Below, in pieces: positions 21,701 to 31,381 of a DNA stretch of 64,000 nucleotides. Made by a program: the position numbers and the translations under genes. The notes below the pieces were generated by a model. That model saw only the letters and a program-made list of their open reading frames with translations, was not told where the DNA came from and did not search any database. Every line of letters starts with the position of its first letter. Position 1 is the stretch's first letter. The stretch comes from Bacteroides rodentium JCM 16496. GTDB taxonomy: Bacteria; Bacteroidota; Bacteroidia; Bacteroidales; Bacteroidaceae. The stretch is taken from the NCBI RefSeq assembly GCF_000614125.1, contig NZ_BAKJ01000008.1:1-64000 (forward strand). The letters run 5' to 3'.

Positions 21701-22755
21701 TGGTCATTGATGAGTGATTGTTTATTGCCGATAGAGTGTTTTATCCATTGGTAATCGGCATATCGGTTGTTGCGTACAGTTATGCCGATGGGATAATTGG
21801 CCATCCAGATACGTTGCTCGCTGTCGATGTAAATGTCATTGATAGTATTTCCGTTCATTGAGTTGTACCGGTTGTAGTCGGCAATGATATACGGTTCGGA
21901 TGCATAGGTATCGGTATTCATCTTGTAGACACCGGCTCCGTCCGTTGCGATGAGAATCTCATTGTCATTGAAGGCACGGATACAGTTGATGCTGATGTCC
22001 ATCAGTCCGGATGGTATATGCATGACCTTGTGCTTGTTTAGGTCATAGGAGAATATTCCCCGCTGGAAAGTACCGATAAAAACCTTGTGGGATGGTTTGT
22101 GATAGTATAGTTCGTTGATTTGTATCTTCAAGGTGTCCAGTTGGTTACAGGGACTGAGGGTGAGGATGTTGTTGGCCAGCTTAGCATAATGTATGCCGAT
22201 GTCGGTTCCGATGAAGAAGTGGGTCGAATCAATCTGTGCGATATCCGTAATTCGTTCTCCTATTTCGTTTTGAATGAATGTTACCTTCTGGGTATTGCTG
22301 TCGTACAGATATAGGGCATCTTCATTGCAAAGCCATATTATGCTGTTGGCATCCACAAAACCGTAACTGATGGGGGTTGGACGTCCTTTCACTTCGCTTT
22401 CGGGTAGCTTGTATTCCAGGGAAAAACAATCGTGTTGTGTATCATAGCGGAATACGCGTCCTTTTTTGCCTATTTCCCATATGGAGCCTTTGGGGTCTAC
22501 ATAGAGCCAGTTCAGGTTCATCATGGAATTCACTTCTTTATCTCCATCCATCAATTTGTACGGTTTGAATTCCTTTCCGTTGTATCGGTCGATGCCGTCG
22601 TGGGTAAGAAACCACATGTAACCTTTAGGTCCCTTTTGAATAGCATATACCCGTCTGTTGCTTAAACCGTCTTCCACACCAATGTATTTGTATGTTTGTG
22701 CGATACTTGTAATTGGTAATAATAGCAGTATGTAGAAAAAGAGGTACTTTTTCAT
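18712..22755 (-). CDS. Hybrid two-component system sensor/regulator (HTCS), orphan
   Basis: 1347 residues, intact. Signal peptide at 1-20 (MKKYLFFYILLLLPITSIAQ), then two propellers of Reg_prop repeats (IGVEDGLSNRRVYAIQ; DLWFATNNGISL) and a Y_Y_Y domain, a membrane helix near 770-795, HisKA with His816 in VNTAHDIRTPLTLI, an ATPase domain (VEDTGIGIP, GSGIGLLLVGKL), a receiver with Asp1133 (LVISDIMMPEM) and a C-terminal AraC-type helix-turn-helix. Such proteins sense an oligosaccharide in the periplasm and activate a polysaccharide locus. No SusC/SusD pair is nearby; instead two chromate transporter halves follow 17 bases after the stop. ATG 22755 is chosen over 22893 because of the signal peptide and the promoter at 22813-22843. 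Confidence 0.92.
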   Translation of the reverse strand: MKKYLFFYILLLLPITSIAQTYKYIGVEDGLSNRRVYAIQKGPKGYMWFLTHDGIDRYNGKEFKPYKLMDGDKEVNSMMNLNWLYVDPKGSIWEIGKKGRVFRYDTQHDCFSLEYKLPESEVKGRPTPISYGFVDANSIIWLCNEDALYLYDSNTQKVTFIQNEIGERITDIAQIDSTHFFIGTDIGIHYAKLANNILTLSPCNQLDTLKIQINELYYHKPSHKVFIGTFQRGIFSYDLNKHKVMHIPSGLMDISINCIRAFNDNEILIATDGAGVYKMNTDTYASEPYIIADYNRYNSMNGNTINDIYIDSEQRIWMANYPIGITVRNNRYADYQWIKHSIGNKQSLINDQVNAIIEDHDGDLWFATNNGISLYYSKTKQWHSFLSTFDSESHSKNHTFISLCEVEPGIIWAGGYSSGIYQINKKQLSIDFFTPSLFSNLNIRPDKYIRSIMKDSSGNIWSGGYYNLKEIDYSRKSIRHFPDLNGITAIIEKDSTHMWIGTATGLYLLEKATGKYSYIQMPVESYYIYSLYQASDGMLYIGTSNAGLLVYDTTKNTFRHYHRDNCALISNNIYTLLSDGKGNIFLSTEHGLSTFYPAEETFHNWTKEQGLKSDHFNAASGTLRKNGNFIFGSTDGAIEFDKDMVLPRDYKFKMVFSDLRVFYQTVYPKDEGSPLILDIDETKTLRLKYNQNIFSLQVLDINYDYPSLILYSWKLEGFYEGWSRPGEENVIRFTNLSPGNYTLRVRAISNEDRRIVLEERSMDIIIEQPLWLSFWALILYAVIIISIASITLRIIVLRKQRKESDEKIRFFVNTAHDIRTPLTLIKAPLEEITEREQLTSSGQSNINTALRNVNALLRLTTNLINFERADTYSGSLYVSEYELSTYMEETIDAFRSYANIKHINLTYESSFRYLNVWLDKDKMDSILKNIISNALKYTPDGGNVHVFTSETEDTWSIEVEDTGIGIPASEQKKLFKMHFRGSNAINSKVTGSGIGLLLVGKLVRLHKGKLNFSSMEGKGSCIKITFPKGNKHFRKAIQRPQPQNERIVYSASGVPINAPATSSAASSGIYDKTQQQSQNNSSHQKILIVEDNDELREYLRRTLSEQYNIQVCSNGKEALTIVKEYMPNLVISDIMMPEMRGDELCHILKNDIETSHIPIILLTALNTDKNIIEGLQSGADEYIVKPFNIGILRANIANLLTNRALLRHKYASLDLNDEKNNTDCINCSNDLDWKFIATVKKSVEDNMDNPSFNVDVLCNLLNMSRTSFYNKIKALTDQAPADYIRLIRLKHAAQLLKEQKHTITEISELTGFSDAKYFREVFKKHFNMSPSQYAKSGKEGKDDKEIK

Positions 22756-22812
22756 AATTGTCGAACGGTTTTTTTGAATTGTTCTATTAAGGAGGAGTCG
22801 TGAAAATAAACA

Positions 22813-22843
22813 CAAAAGTAATGCTTTTGTTTGAGAAAACCAA
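22813..22843 (-). promoter_or_regulatory. Promoter of the orphan HTCS
   Basis: On the minus strand TTG (22841-22843), 20 bases, TACTTTTG (22813-22820), a full match. The expected transcript start is about 50 bases before the ATG at 22755, which rules out the longer start at 22893. Confidence 0.7.
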
Positions 22844-22861
22844 GAAGAAGGCAAAGAATGG

Positions 22862-22905
22862 AAAAAATGAACAAGCGCGGGTTTATTTATCAACCCGCGC
22901 TTGTT
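22862..22905 (-). terminator. Terminator of purL
   Basis: Perfect 14-base stem (22870-22883 with 22892-22905), 8-base loop, GC-rich core GCGCGGG, followed on the minus strand by CATTTTTT. It begins 28 bases after the repaired purL stop. Confidence 0.85.
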
Positions 22906-22932
22906 ACATTTCTATTAAGAAGTAAGTTCAGT

Positions 22933-25900
22933 TCATTTTTTATTGGCTTCCACCACTTGCGTGCATTGACAAATGCTTCTATCCAAGGAGTGATTTGGTC
23001 GCTGTTTACACGGTCTGCGGGGTAGCAACCGTTCTGCCAGGGGAAGATGGCGCGTTCCAAGTGGGGCATCATGGCCAGATGACGTCCGTCGGCACTTGCC
23101 AATCCGGCTATGGAATAATCCGAACCGTTGGGGTTGGCAGGGTATTCGTCGTATGAGTATTTCAGCACAACGTTGTATTTGTCCTCATCGTATGGCAAAG
23201 AGAATTTGCCTTCGCCGTGGGCCACCCAGATACCCAGTTTACTGCCGCTCAAGGAGCCGAGCATTACACTGCGGTTGGTGGGAACGGTAACACCGAGGTG
23301 TCTGGATTCGAACTTGTGGGAATCATTGTGCAGCATCTTACCTTTCTTTTCAAGCTCGGGATTGATAAGGTTAAGTTCCATCATCAACTGGCAACCGTTG
23401 CAGACACCCAGCGAAAGCGTATCCTCGCGTGCATAATATTTGTCGAGCGCCTCTTTCGCTTTCGGATTGAACAGGAAAGCACCGGCAACCCTTGGCAGAA
23501 CCGAGAACGTCGGAGTTGGAGAAACCGCCGCAGTAAACAATCATGTTTACATCCTCCAGCGTCTCGCGACCGCTGATAAGGTCGGTCATGGTAACATCCT
23601 TCACATCGAAGCCTGCCAGATAGAGTGAGTAGGCCATTTCGCGTTCGCCGTTGGTTCCCTTTTCACGGATGATGGCGGCGCGGATGCCTGAAGGGGTGCG
23701 GCGGTCTGGGTCGATGCCGTATTGTGAGAACTTGCCTTTGAAGTCCGGCATGAAGGCGAATTCCACCGGTTGCATCTTGTAGTTCTCGAAACGCTTCTTG
23801 GCACAGCCGTTCATGGACTGCTTACGGTCAAGGAGATAAGAAGTAGAGTACCATACATCACGCATATAGTCGATGCCAAACTGATAAGTAGCATCGCCTT
23901 TTGATACAAGAATATGGCGTTCGTCTGTCGGTTTGCCGAGCTTCACGTAACCTACGCCTGCATCTTCCAGGATTTGCTTCACTGCTTCCTTATGCTTGTC
24001 GCTCACCTGGATGACGATACCCGGGTTCTCTGCAAACAAAATCTTGACAAGGTCTTGCTCCTTGATTTTATCCAAGTTGATTTCCATACCGCCTTCCACA
24101 TTGGCAAAGCACATTTCAAGCAGTGTAGTGATAAGACCACCGGCAGAAATATCATGTCCGGCAAGAATCAGTCCCTTATTGACCAGCTCCTGCACGGCAA
24201 GGAAAGCATCGCGGAAGTATTCGGCATCCTGCACGCTGGGAACTTCGTCACCTACCTTGCCCAGAGTCTGGGCAAAGGCGGAGCCGCCGAGTTTCAGGTT
24301 GTCGAAACTGAAGTCTATATGATAAATGGTAGTCTTTTCATTGTTGACCAGCACCGGAGATACGACTTTCTTGACGTCGGAAACTTCTCCACCGGCAGAA
24401 ACAATTACCGTGCCCGGAGAAATTACTTTGCTGCCGTCGGGGTATTTCTGTGTCATGGAAAGAGAGTCTTTACCGGTCGGTACGTTGATTTGCAGGGCGC
24501 AGCAGAAGTCACTCAATGCCTTTACTGCCGTGTATAGACGGGCATCTTCACCTTCTTGCGAACGGCAAGGCCACATCCAGTTGGCAGAGAGGGAAACGCT
24601 GTCCAGACCTTCGGCAAGCGGTGCCCAAACCAAGTTGGTCAATGCTTCGCTGACGGAAAGAATGGAACCGGCTGCCGGGTCGGCAAGTGCTGCCTGAGGA
24701 GCATGACCCAGAGAAGTTGCGATACCCTTTTCGCCGCGATAGTCCAAAGCTACCACACCGCAATCGCTCAGAGGCAACTGCAATTCACCCTGGCACTGCT
24801 GGCGGGCAATCTTGCCTGTTACAGAACGGTCCACCTTGTTTGTCAACCAGTCTTTACAAGCTACAGCTTCCAGTTGGAGCACATTGGTGAGGTATTCGTG
24901 TAGTTGGGAAAGTTCGTATTGGGGCATTTCGTAGTGACGTTCCACGGTCTTGTCCACCATATAGGTCTTGGGGGAAGAGCCGAACATCTGTTCTACGGCG
25001 AGGTCGAACGGACGTACACCGTCAGCTTGCTGGAAGGCAAAGCGATGGTCGCCGGTCGTTTCACCGACTACATACATCGGGGCACGCTCACGTTCGGCTA
25101 CCTTGCGTACATGTTCGATGGCCTCTTCCTGAATCAGCAAGCCCATGCGTTCCTGGCTTTCGTTGGCTATGATTTCCTTGGCAGACAGAGTCGTATCGCC
25201 GATAGGCAACTTGCTCATGTCAATCAGACCACCGCATTCCTCTACCAATTCAGACAGACAGTTTACATGTCCGGCAGAGCCGTGGTCGTGGATGGAAACC
25301 ACCGGATTGGTCTCTTCTTCACAAAGTGCGCGTACCACGTTGTAGGCGCGTTTCTGCATTTCGGCGTTGGCGCGTTGCACGGCATTCAGCTCGATGCCAC
25401 TGCTGTAGCGTCCGGTATCTACGGAAGACACGGAGCCGCCGCCCAAACCGATGCGATAATTGTCTCCACCGATGACAACCACTTTGTTGCTGGCTTCCGG
25501 TGTACCTTTCAAACAGTCGCGCTGGGTACCGTAGCCTACGCCTCCGGCAAGCATAATCACTTTGTCGTAACCATAGACTTCATCTTTTTCCTTATGTTCG
25601 AAAGTGAGCACTGAACCGCAGATTAGCGGTTGGCCGAATTTGTTTCCGAAATCACTGGCACCATTGGAAGCCTTGATTAGTATTTGTTCGGGAGTCTGAT
25701 ACAGCCATTTGCGTACCGGCAGAATCTCTTCCCAGGGACGTCCTTCTTCCGTACGGGGATAGGAGGTCATGTAAACGGCTGTCCCGGCAATAGGCCAAGA
25801 GCCCTTACCGCCGCCCATACGGTCGCGAATCTCACCGCCCGTACCGGTAGACGCACCGTTGAACGGTTCTACTGTTGTGGGAAAGTTATGTGTTTCCGCT

Positions 25901-26634
25901 TTCAGGGAGATGACACTCTTGATGTCCTTTACTTGGAAATAGTCGGGCTTGGAGTGGTCTGCGGGAGCAAACTGCTCGATGACCGGACCTTCGGCAAAGG
26001 CCACGTTGTCTTTGTAGGCAGAGATAATCTTGTTGGGATTCTCTTGTGTAGTCTTCTTTATCATCTGGAAGAGTGAAGATTCCTGTTCCACTCCATCGAT
26101 GATGAATGTCCCGCCGAAGATTTTGTGACGGCAATGCTCAGAGTTGATTTGTGCGAAACCGAATACTTCGGAGTCTGTCAAAGGGCGTCCGAGGTCTTTC
26201 TCTACCTTCTTGAGGTAGTCCATTTCTTCTTTGGAAAGTGCCAGACCTTCCTTTTCATTGTATGCCTCCAGGTCTTCGATGTGTACAATCGGTTCCGGTT
26301 GCCGGTTGGTTGTAAATACATTCTGGTCCAGCCCCTTGTACATACGTTGCAGCATCGGGTCGTGGTCTGCGTTCTCATCTTTTACGGGGAAGTACTCCTC
26401 GATGCGGATGATGCCGTCCAGTCCCATGTTCTGGGTGATTTCTACGGCGTTTGTACTCCAAGGAGTAATCATCTCGCGGCGCGGGCCGACGAAATGTCCT
26501 TTCAGGTTATCTTCACTTTCGGGGGTGGCTTCTCCAAAAAGCCAGCAGAGTTTGTCGCTGTCTGCCTGGGGGAGTTCATGATTGCATTCTACGGCAATCA
26601 CACTCTTGGATGGGGTTCTGAAAAAAAGAATCAT
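22933..26634 (-). CDS. purL: Phosphoribosylformylglycinamidine synthase, two frameshifts
   Basis: FGAM synthase of purine synthesis, the large single-chain form: FGAR, ATP and glutamine to FGAM. ATG 26634 (MILFFRTPSKSVIAVECNHE). The synthase part has DRMGGGKGSWPIAG and GTGGEIRDRMGGG; the glutaminase has the nucleophile in LGVCNGCQLMME near 1075 and the catalytic HGEGKF. Two breaks: at 23486 two bases are lost so that KGWAGAFLF is misread, and near 22954 one G is lost, so the tail WVEANKK is misread and a false end at 22890 appears. With these restored the protein is 1234 residues and stops at TGA 22933-22935, the normal Bacteroides length. Purine auxotrophy would follow if the gene were really broken, so error is favoured. 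A promoter -7 lies at 26716-26723. Confidence 0.95.
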
Positions 26635-26642
26635 AGTTATAT

Positions 26643-26672
26643 TTACGATTTTACGATTTACGATTTTACGAT
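26643..26672. repeat. Short tandem TTTACGATT repeat in the purL leader
   Basis: Four near copies of TTACGATT(T) lie between the purL promoter and its ATG. A related stretch occurs before rfbD (30469-30501). These low-complexity leader phrases are frequent in Bacteroides; no function is claimed. Confidence 0.5.
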
Positions 26673-26715
26673 TGAAGTTACTTCTTTGAGTATCTTCATC
26701 TTTTCTTCTTGGGGG

Positions 26716-26723
26716 CAAAGATA
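26716..26723 (-). promoter_or_regulatory. -7 promoter element of purL
   Basis: On the minus strand TATCTTTG, a full match to TAnnTTTG, about 80 bases before the ATG at 26634. The -33 region is a T run without G. No purine riboswitch-like fold was recognised in the leader. Confidence 0.55.
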
Positions 26724-26758
26724 CGTAAAATCGGTGGGGAGGAGAAAAAAAGGAAAAC

Positions 26759-26794
26759 AAAAAACGCATGCAATTTTACTCGTATGCGTTTTTT
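26759..26794 (-). terminator. Terminator of the hexosaminidase gene
   Basis: Perfect 11-base stem (26759-26769 with 26784-26794), loop of 14, ending on the minus strand in GCGTTTTTTG. It is 28 bases after the stop at 26823 and just upstream of the purL promoter. Confidence 0.8.
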
Positions 26795-26822
26795 GTTCTG
26801 TTTCATAAAAAACGGATGTGTG

Positions 26823-29073
26823 TTATTGTATGACGATTTCATCCGTAAATAAGAATTGCTTCTTCCCTTGTATGGCATGGAAGCGTACATATCGTGCCTC
26901 AGTGGGGGGGCCAATCCAGCCGAAGTCACGGAATATCACGTCCTTTCCGGCCTCTTCCTCGCTGCAGGTATCACTGCCCAGCAGGGTGAAGTTCTTGCCG
27001 TCAACAGATGCCCATACTTCCACTTTGGCGGGGAGAAATACTTGTGGGGTACGGATTTGCATGAAGTTGGCCATGACCCGATGTATGGCGGTCACTTCGC
27101 CCAGGTCGATAATGGCATCCAAATCATTGGGGCAGAAGCCCTGCCATCGTCCGTCCATGTAGCTTTTGCCGCCGCGAAGTCCGTCGAGGAGACCGGTGTC
27201 ACCGCCGCCTTTGTATACTTCTTTATGCTGATAGTATCCACCGCCCGGTGCATAGGTTATCTTTTTGCCTATACCCTTGTGGTAGTCGGTGCGCAGGTGA
27301 AGGCTTTTCCCGATGGGCTTTTCTCCGTCGAAAAGACGTGCGGTCAGCAATATGGAGTCTTTTACGGCAAACGGTTTCTTGTATAATTGGGAAGATACTG
27401 TCGGTTCGGAGCCGTCCGTTGTGTAGCGGATGTCAATCGGATGTTTTTCGGAGGTGAGGGACAGCATGATTTTTTTCTTGGCATAGTCAACGGTCTGGCT
27501 GGTCTGCACTTGTTCCGACAAGGTGAACGGGTTGTACCCTTTCGTCCGGATGTATCGTATTTCGTTGTTGATACGTCTCTTGAAACTCTCCGGATGCTTG
27601 TTCTTCGTGGGAGTCCAGCCTACTTCTGCCAAAGCGATGATGCGCGGGTATATCATATATTCGGCATGTTCGTAAGTGGGCAGATATTCGGCCCATACAT
27701 TGCCTTGTACACCTAATATGTATTTGCAGATATCACTTCCCAATGAATCGGGAGCCGGGTCGTAGGAGTAGGTCTGTCCGATGGGGACGCAGGCGCCAAA
27801 CGCCAGCGGCTGTGTCTCGGGGTCATCCTGGTAGTGGTCCAGATAGCAGTGGCTCTCCGGTGTCATGATGCGTAATGCCCCATGCGGGCGGCGGCAATGC
27901 CACCCTCCGTACCCCGCCACGACATGACGGTTGCGTTGGGAGCCAGGCCTCCATCCAGTATCTCGTCCCAGCCGATGATTTCACGCCCTTTGCTGTTGAG
28001 GTACTTCTCTATGCGGGCTATCATATAGCTTTGCAGCTCGCTTTCATCTTTGAGTCCCTCGTCCTTTATGCGCTTCTGGCATTTGGAACATGCTTTCCAG
28101 TGACGTCTGCTGGCTTCATCGCCTCCGATGTGGATATACCGGGAAGGGAACAGCCGTATCACTTCATCCAGCACATCTTCGAAAAACTTGAAGGTCTCCT
28201 CGTTGCCGATACAGACCTCACCGGATGTATAGGGCTTTCCGGTACAGGACAGTTGCGGATAGGCCGCCAGCACTTCTCCTGAATGTCCGGGCATCTCTAT
28301 TTCGGGAATAATGGTGACATGCCGCAGGCGGGCATATTCCAGCACCTCACGTACATCCGCTTCCGTATAGTAGCCTCCATAGGCTCCTTCTTCGTCCTTT
28401 TCGCAGAGTGGTGGTCATATTTCCCCCAATCCTGCAAATTGGCGGCTTTTCTCCAGGCTGCGAATTCTGTCAGGCGGGGATAGCCGGGAATCTCCAGCCG
28501 CCATCCGGCACCATCGGTCAGATGCCAATGCAGTCGGTTGATTTTGTAGGTGGCTACCAGGTCTATTTGCTTCTTGACATAATCCGTGTTGAAGAAGTGC
28601 CTTGAAACATCCAGGTGCAGCCCGCGATAGGGGAATCTGGGCTCGTCTTTGATGGTCGTGACTGGCAGTTCCTTCCCGTTACGGGCAAGTTGTGCCAGGG
28701 TCTGCAGGCCATAGAAGGCACCTGCTGCGGAGGAGGCCTGGATATTTACGCCTTGTTTGCTGACAGTCAGGTTATAGCCTTCGGCAGCAATGGGAGTATC
28801 CGGTGTGTCCGTTACTTCTATCGTTACAAAAGGGTTCTCATTGACAAGCTTCATGGGGATGGCAAAGTCCGGCAGGTAAGCCAGCAGGTCATCCATGTCG
28901 GATTTTGCCAGATTGGCCGAGAAGGTTACCGTAGATGGCAGTTCGACTGTTCTTGACGTTGTTTGGGCATACTGCGGATATGGAATCACACCGAGTTCCT
29001 TGGGAGCTTCACATGCCGTCAGTAGTAAGACGGCCATGGAAACGATTGTTAAAGGTTTTTTTATTCGTTTCAT
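26823..29073 (-). CDS. Beta-N-acetylhexosaminidase (GH20) lipoprotein, two frameshifts
   Basis: About 750 residues after repair. The start MKRIKKPLTIVSMAVLLLTAC is a lipoprotein signal with Cys20 as the lipid site, so the enzyme is membrane bound. A GH20b-like domain precedes the barrel, which has the strand YRGLHLDVSRHFF and the catalytic Asp-Glu pair in HIGGDEASRRHW near residue 320, the substrate-assisted machinery that removes terminal GlcNAc or GalNAc. The C-terminus has a chitobiase-like domain and an F5/8-type carbohydrate-binding domain (about 610-750). Two single bases are lost, near 28404 (before CEKDEEGAYGGYY) and 27871 (before MTPESHCYLDHY). Likely target: host mucin or bacterial glycans. 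Confidence 0.9.
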
Positions 29074-29213
29074 TAGGGGGTATTGTTAAGTTCGGAGGTA
29101 AATATACGGAATAATATGCAAAAAGGATAATCTTTACTTTTTAAAATCCTTTTCCATCGAAAAAACGTTAACACTATTCGTTCGTCTCACAAAAAAGTCC
29201 GATATTTGCAGCC

Positions 29214-29867
29214 ATGATTCAGATAGAAACCATATTTGACATATTGTGGAAGGGGTTCATTATCGGCGTCATTGTGTCCGCGCCATTGGGTCCTGTAGGA
29301 GTATTATGCATTCAGCGTACTTTGAATAAAGGACGGTGGTATGGTTTCGTAACGGGGGTAGGAGCCTCGCTGAGCGACATAGCCTATGCCTTGCTGACGG
29401 GCTACGGGATGAGTTTTGTCTTTGATTATGTCAACAAGAACATCTTTTACCTGCAGCTTTTCGGAAGCATTCTTCTGTTGGCATTTGGCATTTATACGTT
29501 CCGCAGCAATCCGGTACAGTCCATCCGTCCGGTATCTACCAATAAGGGTTCCTATTTCCATAACTTCATAACGGCGTTTGCCGTCACACTTTCCAATCCA
29601 CTGATTATTTTCCTTTTTGTAGGTCTTTTCGCCCGCTTCGCTTTTGTAAGTGAGGGCGTGCTGGTGTTTGAGGCTGTCACCGGATACCTGGCCATCGCAT
29701 TGGGTGCTTTGGCTTGGTGGTTTGGCATAACCTTTTTTGTCAATAAGGTCCGTACACAATTCAACCTGCGCGGTATCTGGATACTGAATCGTATTATCGG
29801 GAGCATTGTCGTTGTGGTGTCTGTGCTGGGACTGGTGTTTACACTGATGGGTGAATCACTGTACTGA
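29214..29867 (+). CDS. LysE-family amino-acid/threonine exporter
   Basis: 217 residues, six membrane helices, intact. The N-terminal signature GVIVSAPLGPVGVLCIQRTL is typical of the LysE/RhtB superfamily, which exports amino acids or related metabolites. The final helix carries IVVVVSVLGLVFTL. The start follows a short sequence with GATATTTG right before the ATG; a good -33 was not found. It is followed after 58 bases by a DUF4924 gene and then rfbD on the same strand. Substrate cannot be told from sequence. Confidence 0.82.
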   Translation: MIQIETIFDILWKGFIIGVIVSAPLGPVGVLCIQRTLNKGRWYGFVTGVGASLSDIAYALLTGYGMSFVFDYVNKNIFYLQLFGSILLLAFGIYTFRSNPVQSIRPVSTNKGSYFHNFITAFAVTLSNPLIIFLFVGLFARFAFVSEGVLVFEAVTGYLAIALGALAWWFGITFFVNKVRTQFNLRGIWILNRIIGSIVVVVSVLGLVFTLMGESLY

Positions 29868-29925
29868 ATTGACAATTGGCGATTGACAATTGAAAATTAT
29901 AAGAATGGATAATTGACAGTTTGAA

Positions 29926-30465
29926 ATGAAGATTGCGCAACAACTGAAAGAGAAGAATATAGCCGAATACCTTATATATATGTGGCAGGTGGAGGATTTG
30001 CTCCGTGCCAACGGCTGTGACATAGACCGGATACGCCAGAACCTCATTTTGCGCTATCCGGAGGAGGAACGGCCTGCGCTGGAAGAATGGTATGGAAACC
30101 TGGCGGATATGATGCGTGCGGAAGGCGTAACGGAAAAAGGACATCTGCAAATCAACCGGAATGTCATTCTGAACCTGACGGAGCTGCATGGCGAATTGCT
30201 GGCTTCTACGAAATATCCGTTCTATAATGCGGCTTATTTCAAGGCACTGCCTTTTATCGTGGAGCTGCGCCAGAAGAGCGGTCGGAAAGAGGAGTCTGAG
30301 GTAGACACTTGTTTCGAGGCGCTTTATGGAGTGCTGCTGTTGCGCTTGCAGAAGAAGGAAATCAGTCAGGGCACGGCAAAGGCTATGGAGGCCATCAGCG
30401 GTTTCGTCTCGTTGCTTGCCAACTATTATGACAAGGAGAAGCGGGGAGAATTGGAACTGGAGTGA
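29926..30465 (+). CDS. DUF4924 family protein
   Basis: 179 residues, soluble, helical, intact. The N-terminus MKIAQQLKEKNIAEYLIYMW and the body (LRYPEEERPALEEWYGNLAD) fit DUF4924, a Bacteroidetes family of unknown function. No catalytic motif is evident. The same order LysE-DUF4924-rfbD is, to my memory, common in Bacteroides, but the reason is not known. The leader 29870-29925 holds AATTGACAATT-type short repeats. Confidence 0.75.
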   Translation: MKIAQQLKEKNIAEYLIYMWQVEDLLRANGCDIDRIRQNLILRYPEEERPALEEWYGNLADMMRAEGVTEKGHLQINRNVILNLTELHGELLASTKYPFYNAAYFKALPFIVELRQKSGRKEESEVDTCFEALYGVLLLRLQKKEISQGTAKAMEAISGFVSLLANYYDKEKRGELELE

Positions 30466-30507
30466 CTCCAATCGTAAATTGTAAATCGTCAAATCGTAAA
30501 TAGAAAG

Positions 30508-31360
30508 ATGAATATTCTGATAACCGGTGCCAACGGTCAACTTGGCAATGAAATGCGAGTGTTGTCGAAAGAAAACGGACAACATACTTGTTTTTTCACT
30601 GACGTGCAGGAATTGGACATTTGCGACGAACAAGCTGTGCACGGGTTTGTGAAGGACAACCGGATAGATGTAATCGTGAATTGCGCCGCTTATACGGCGG
30701 TGGACAAGGCAGAGGACAATCAGGAACTTTGCGACAAGCTGAATCATGTCGCGCCGGGCTATCTGGCTGCTGCTGCCGAAGCTTGCGGCGCTGCATTGAT
30801 ACAAGTGTCCACCGACTATGTCTTCGACGGAACCGGACACACCCCCTATACGGAAGAGGCGGCTACTTGTCCCAATTCGGTATATGGCTCTACCAAACTG
30901 GCAGGTGAGCAGGCGGTGATGAAGCATTGCAGCCGTGCATGATTATCCGTACGGCGTGGCTCTATTCCATTTATGGAAATAATTTTGTGAAGACGATGCT
31001 TCGTCTGGGACGTGAACGCGAGACACTGGGGGTTGTTTTCGACCAGATAGGCACGCCGACATACGCCAATGATTTGGCACGTGCCATTTTTGCGGCTGTC
31101 AACCGGGGGATTGTTCCCGGTGTCTATCATTTCAGCAACGAGGGAGTGTGCTCTTGGTATGATTTCACGTTGGCTATCCATCGCCTGGCCGGCATAAAGA
31201 CCTGCAAGGTAAGCCCGTTGCATACGGATGAGTTTCCTGCCAAGCGCCGCGTCCGCATTATTCCGTGTTGGACAAGACAAAGATAAAGAAGACATTCGGT
31301 ATCGATATACCCCATTGGGAGGCGAGCCTTGCCGTCTGCATGAAGAATTTGGAAGAGTGA
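30508..31360 (+). CDS. rfbD: dTDP-4-dehydrorhamnose reductase, two frameshifts
   Basis: Final enzyme of dTDP-L-rhamnose synthesis, reducing dTDP-4-keto-L-rhamnose with NAD(P)H for cell-surface glycans. Rossmann motif MNILITGANGQLG at the N-terminus, VNCAAYTAVDKAE near 55-68, STDYVFDG near 95-102, and the catalytic YGSTKLAGE (Tyr and Lys) near 124-132. Two single C losses: near 30938 (after HCSRA, then MIIRTAWLYS) and near 31249 (after FPAKR, then RPHYSVLDKTKIKKTF). With both restored it is 284 residues and ends at TGA 31358-31360. The other rfb genes are not in the window. Confidence 0.93.
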
Positions 31361-31381
31361 TTATTACTGACTAATTGATAT

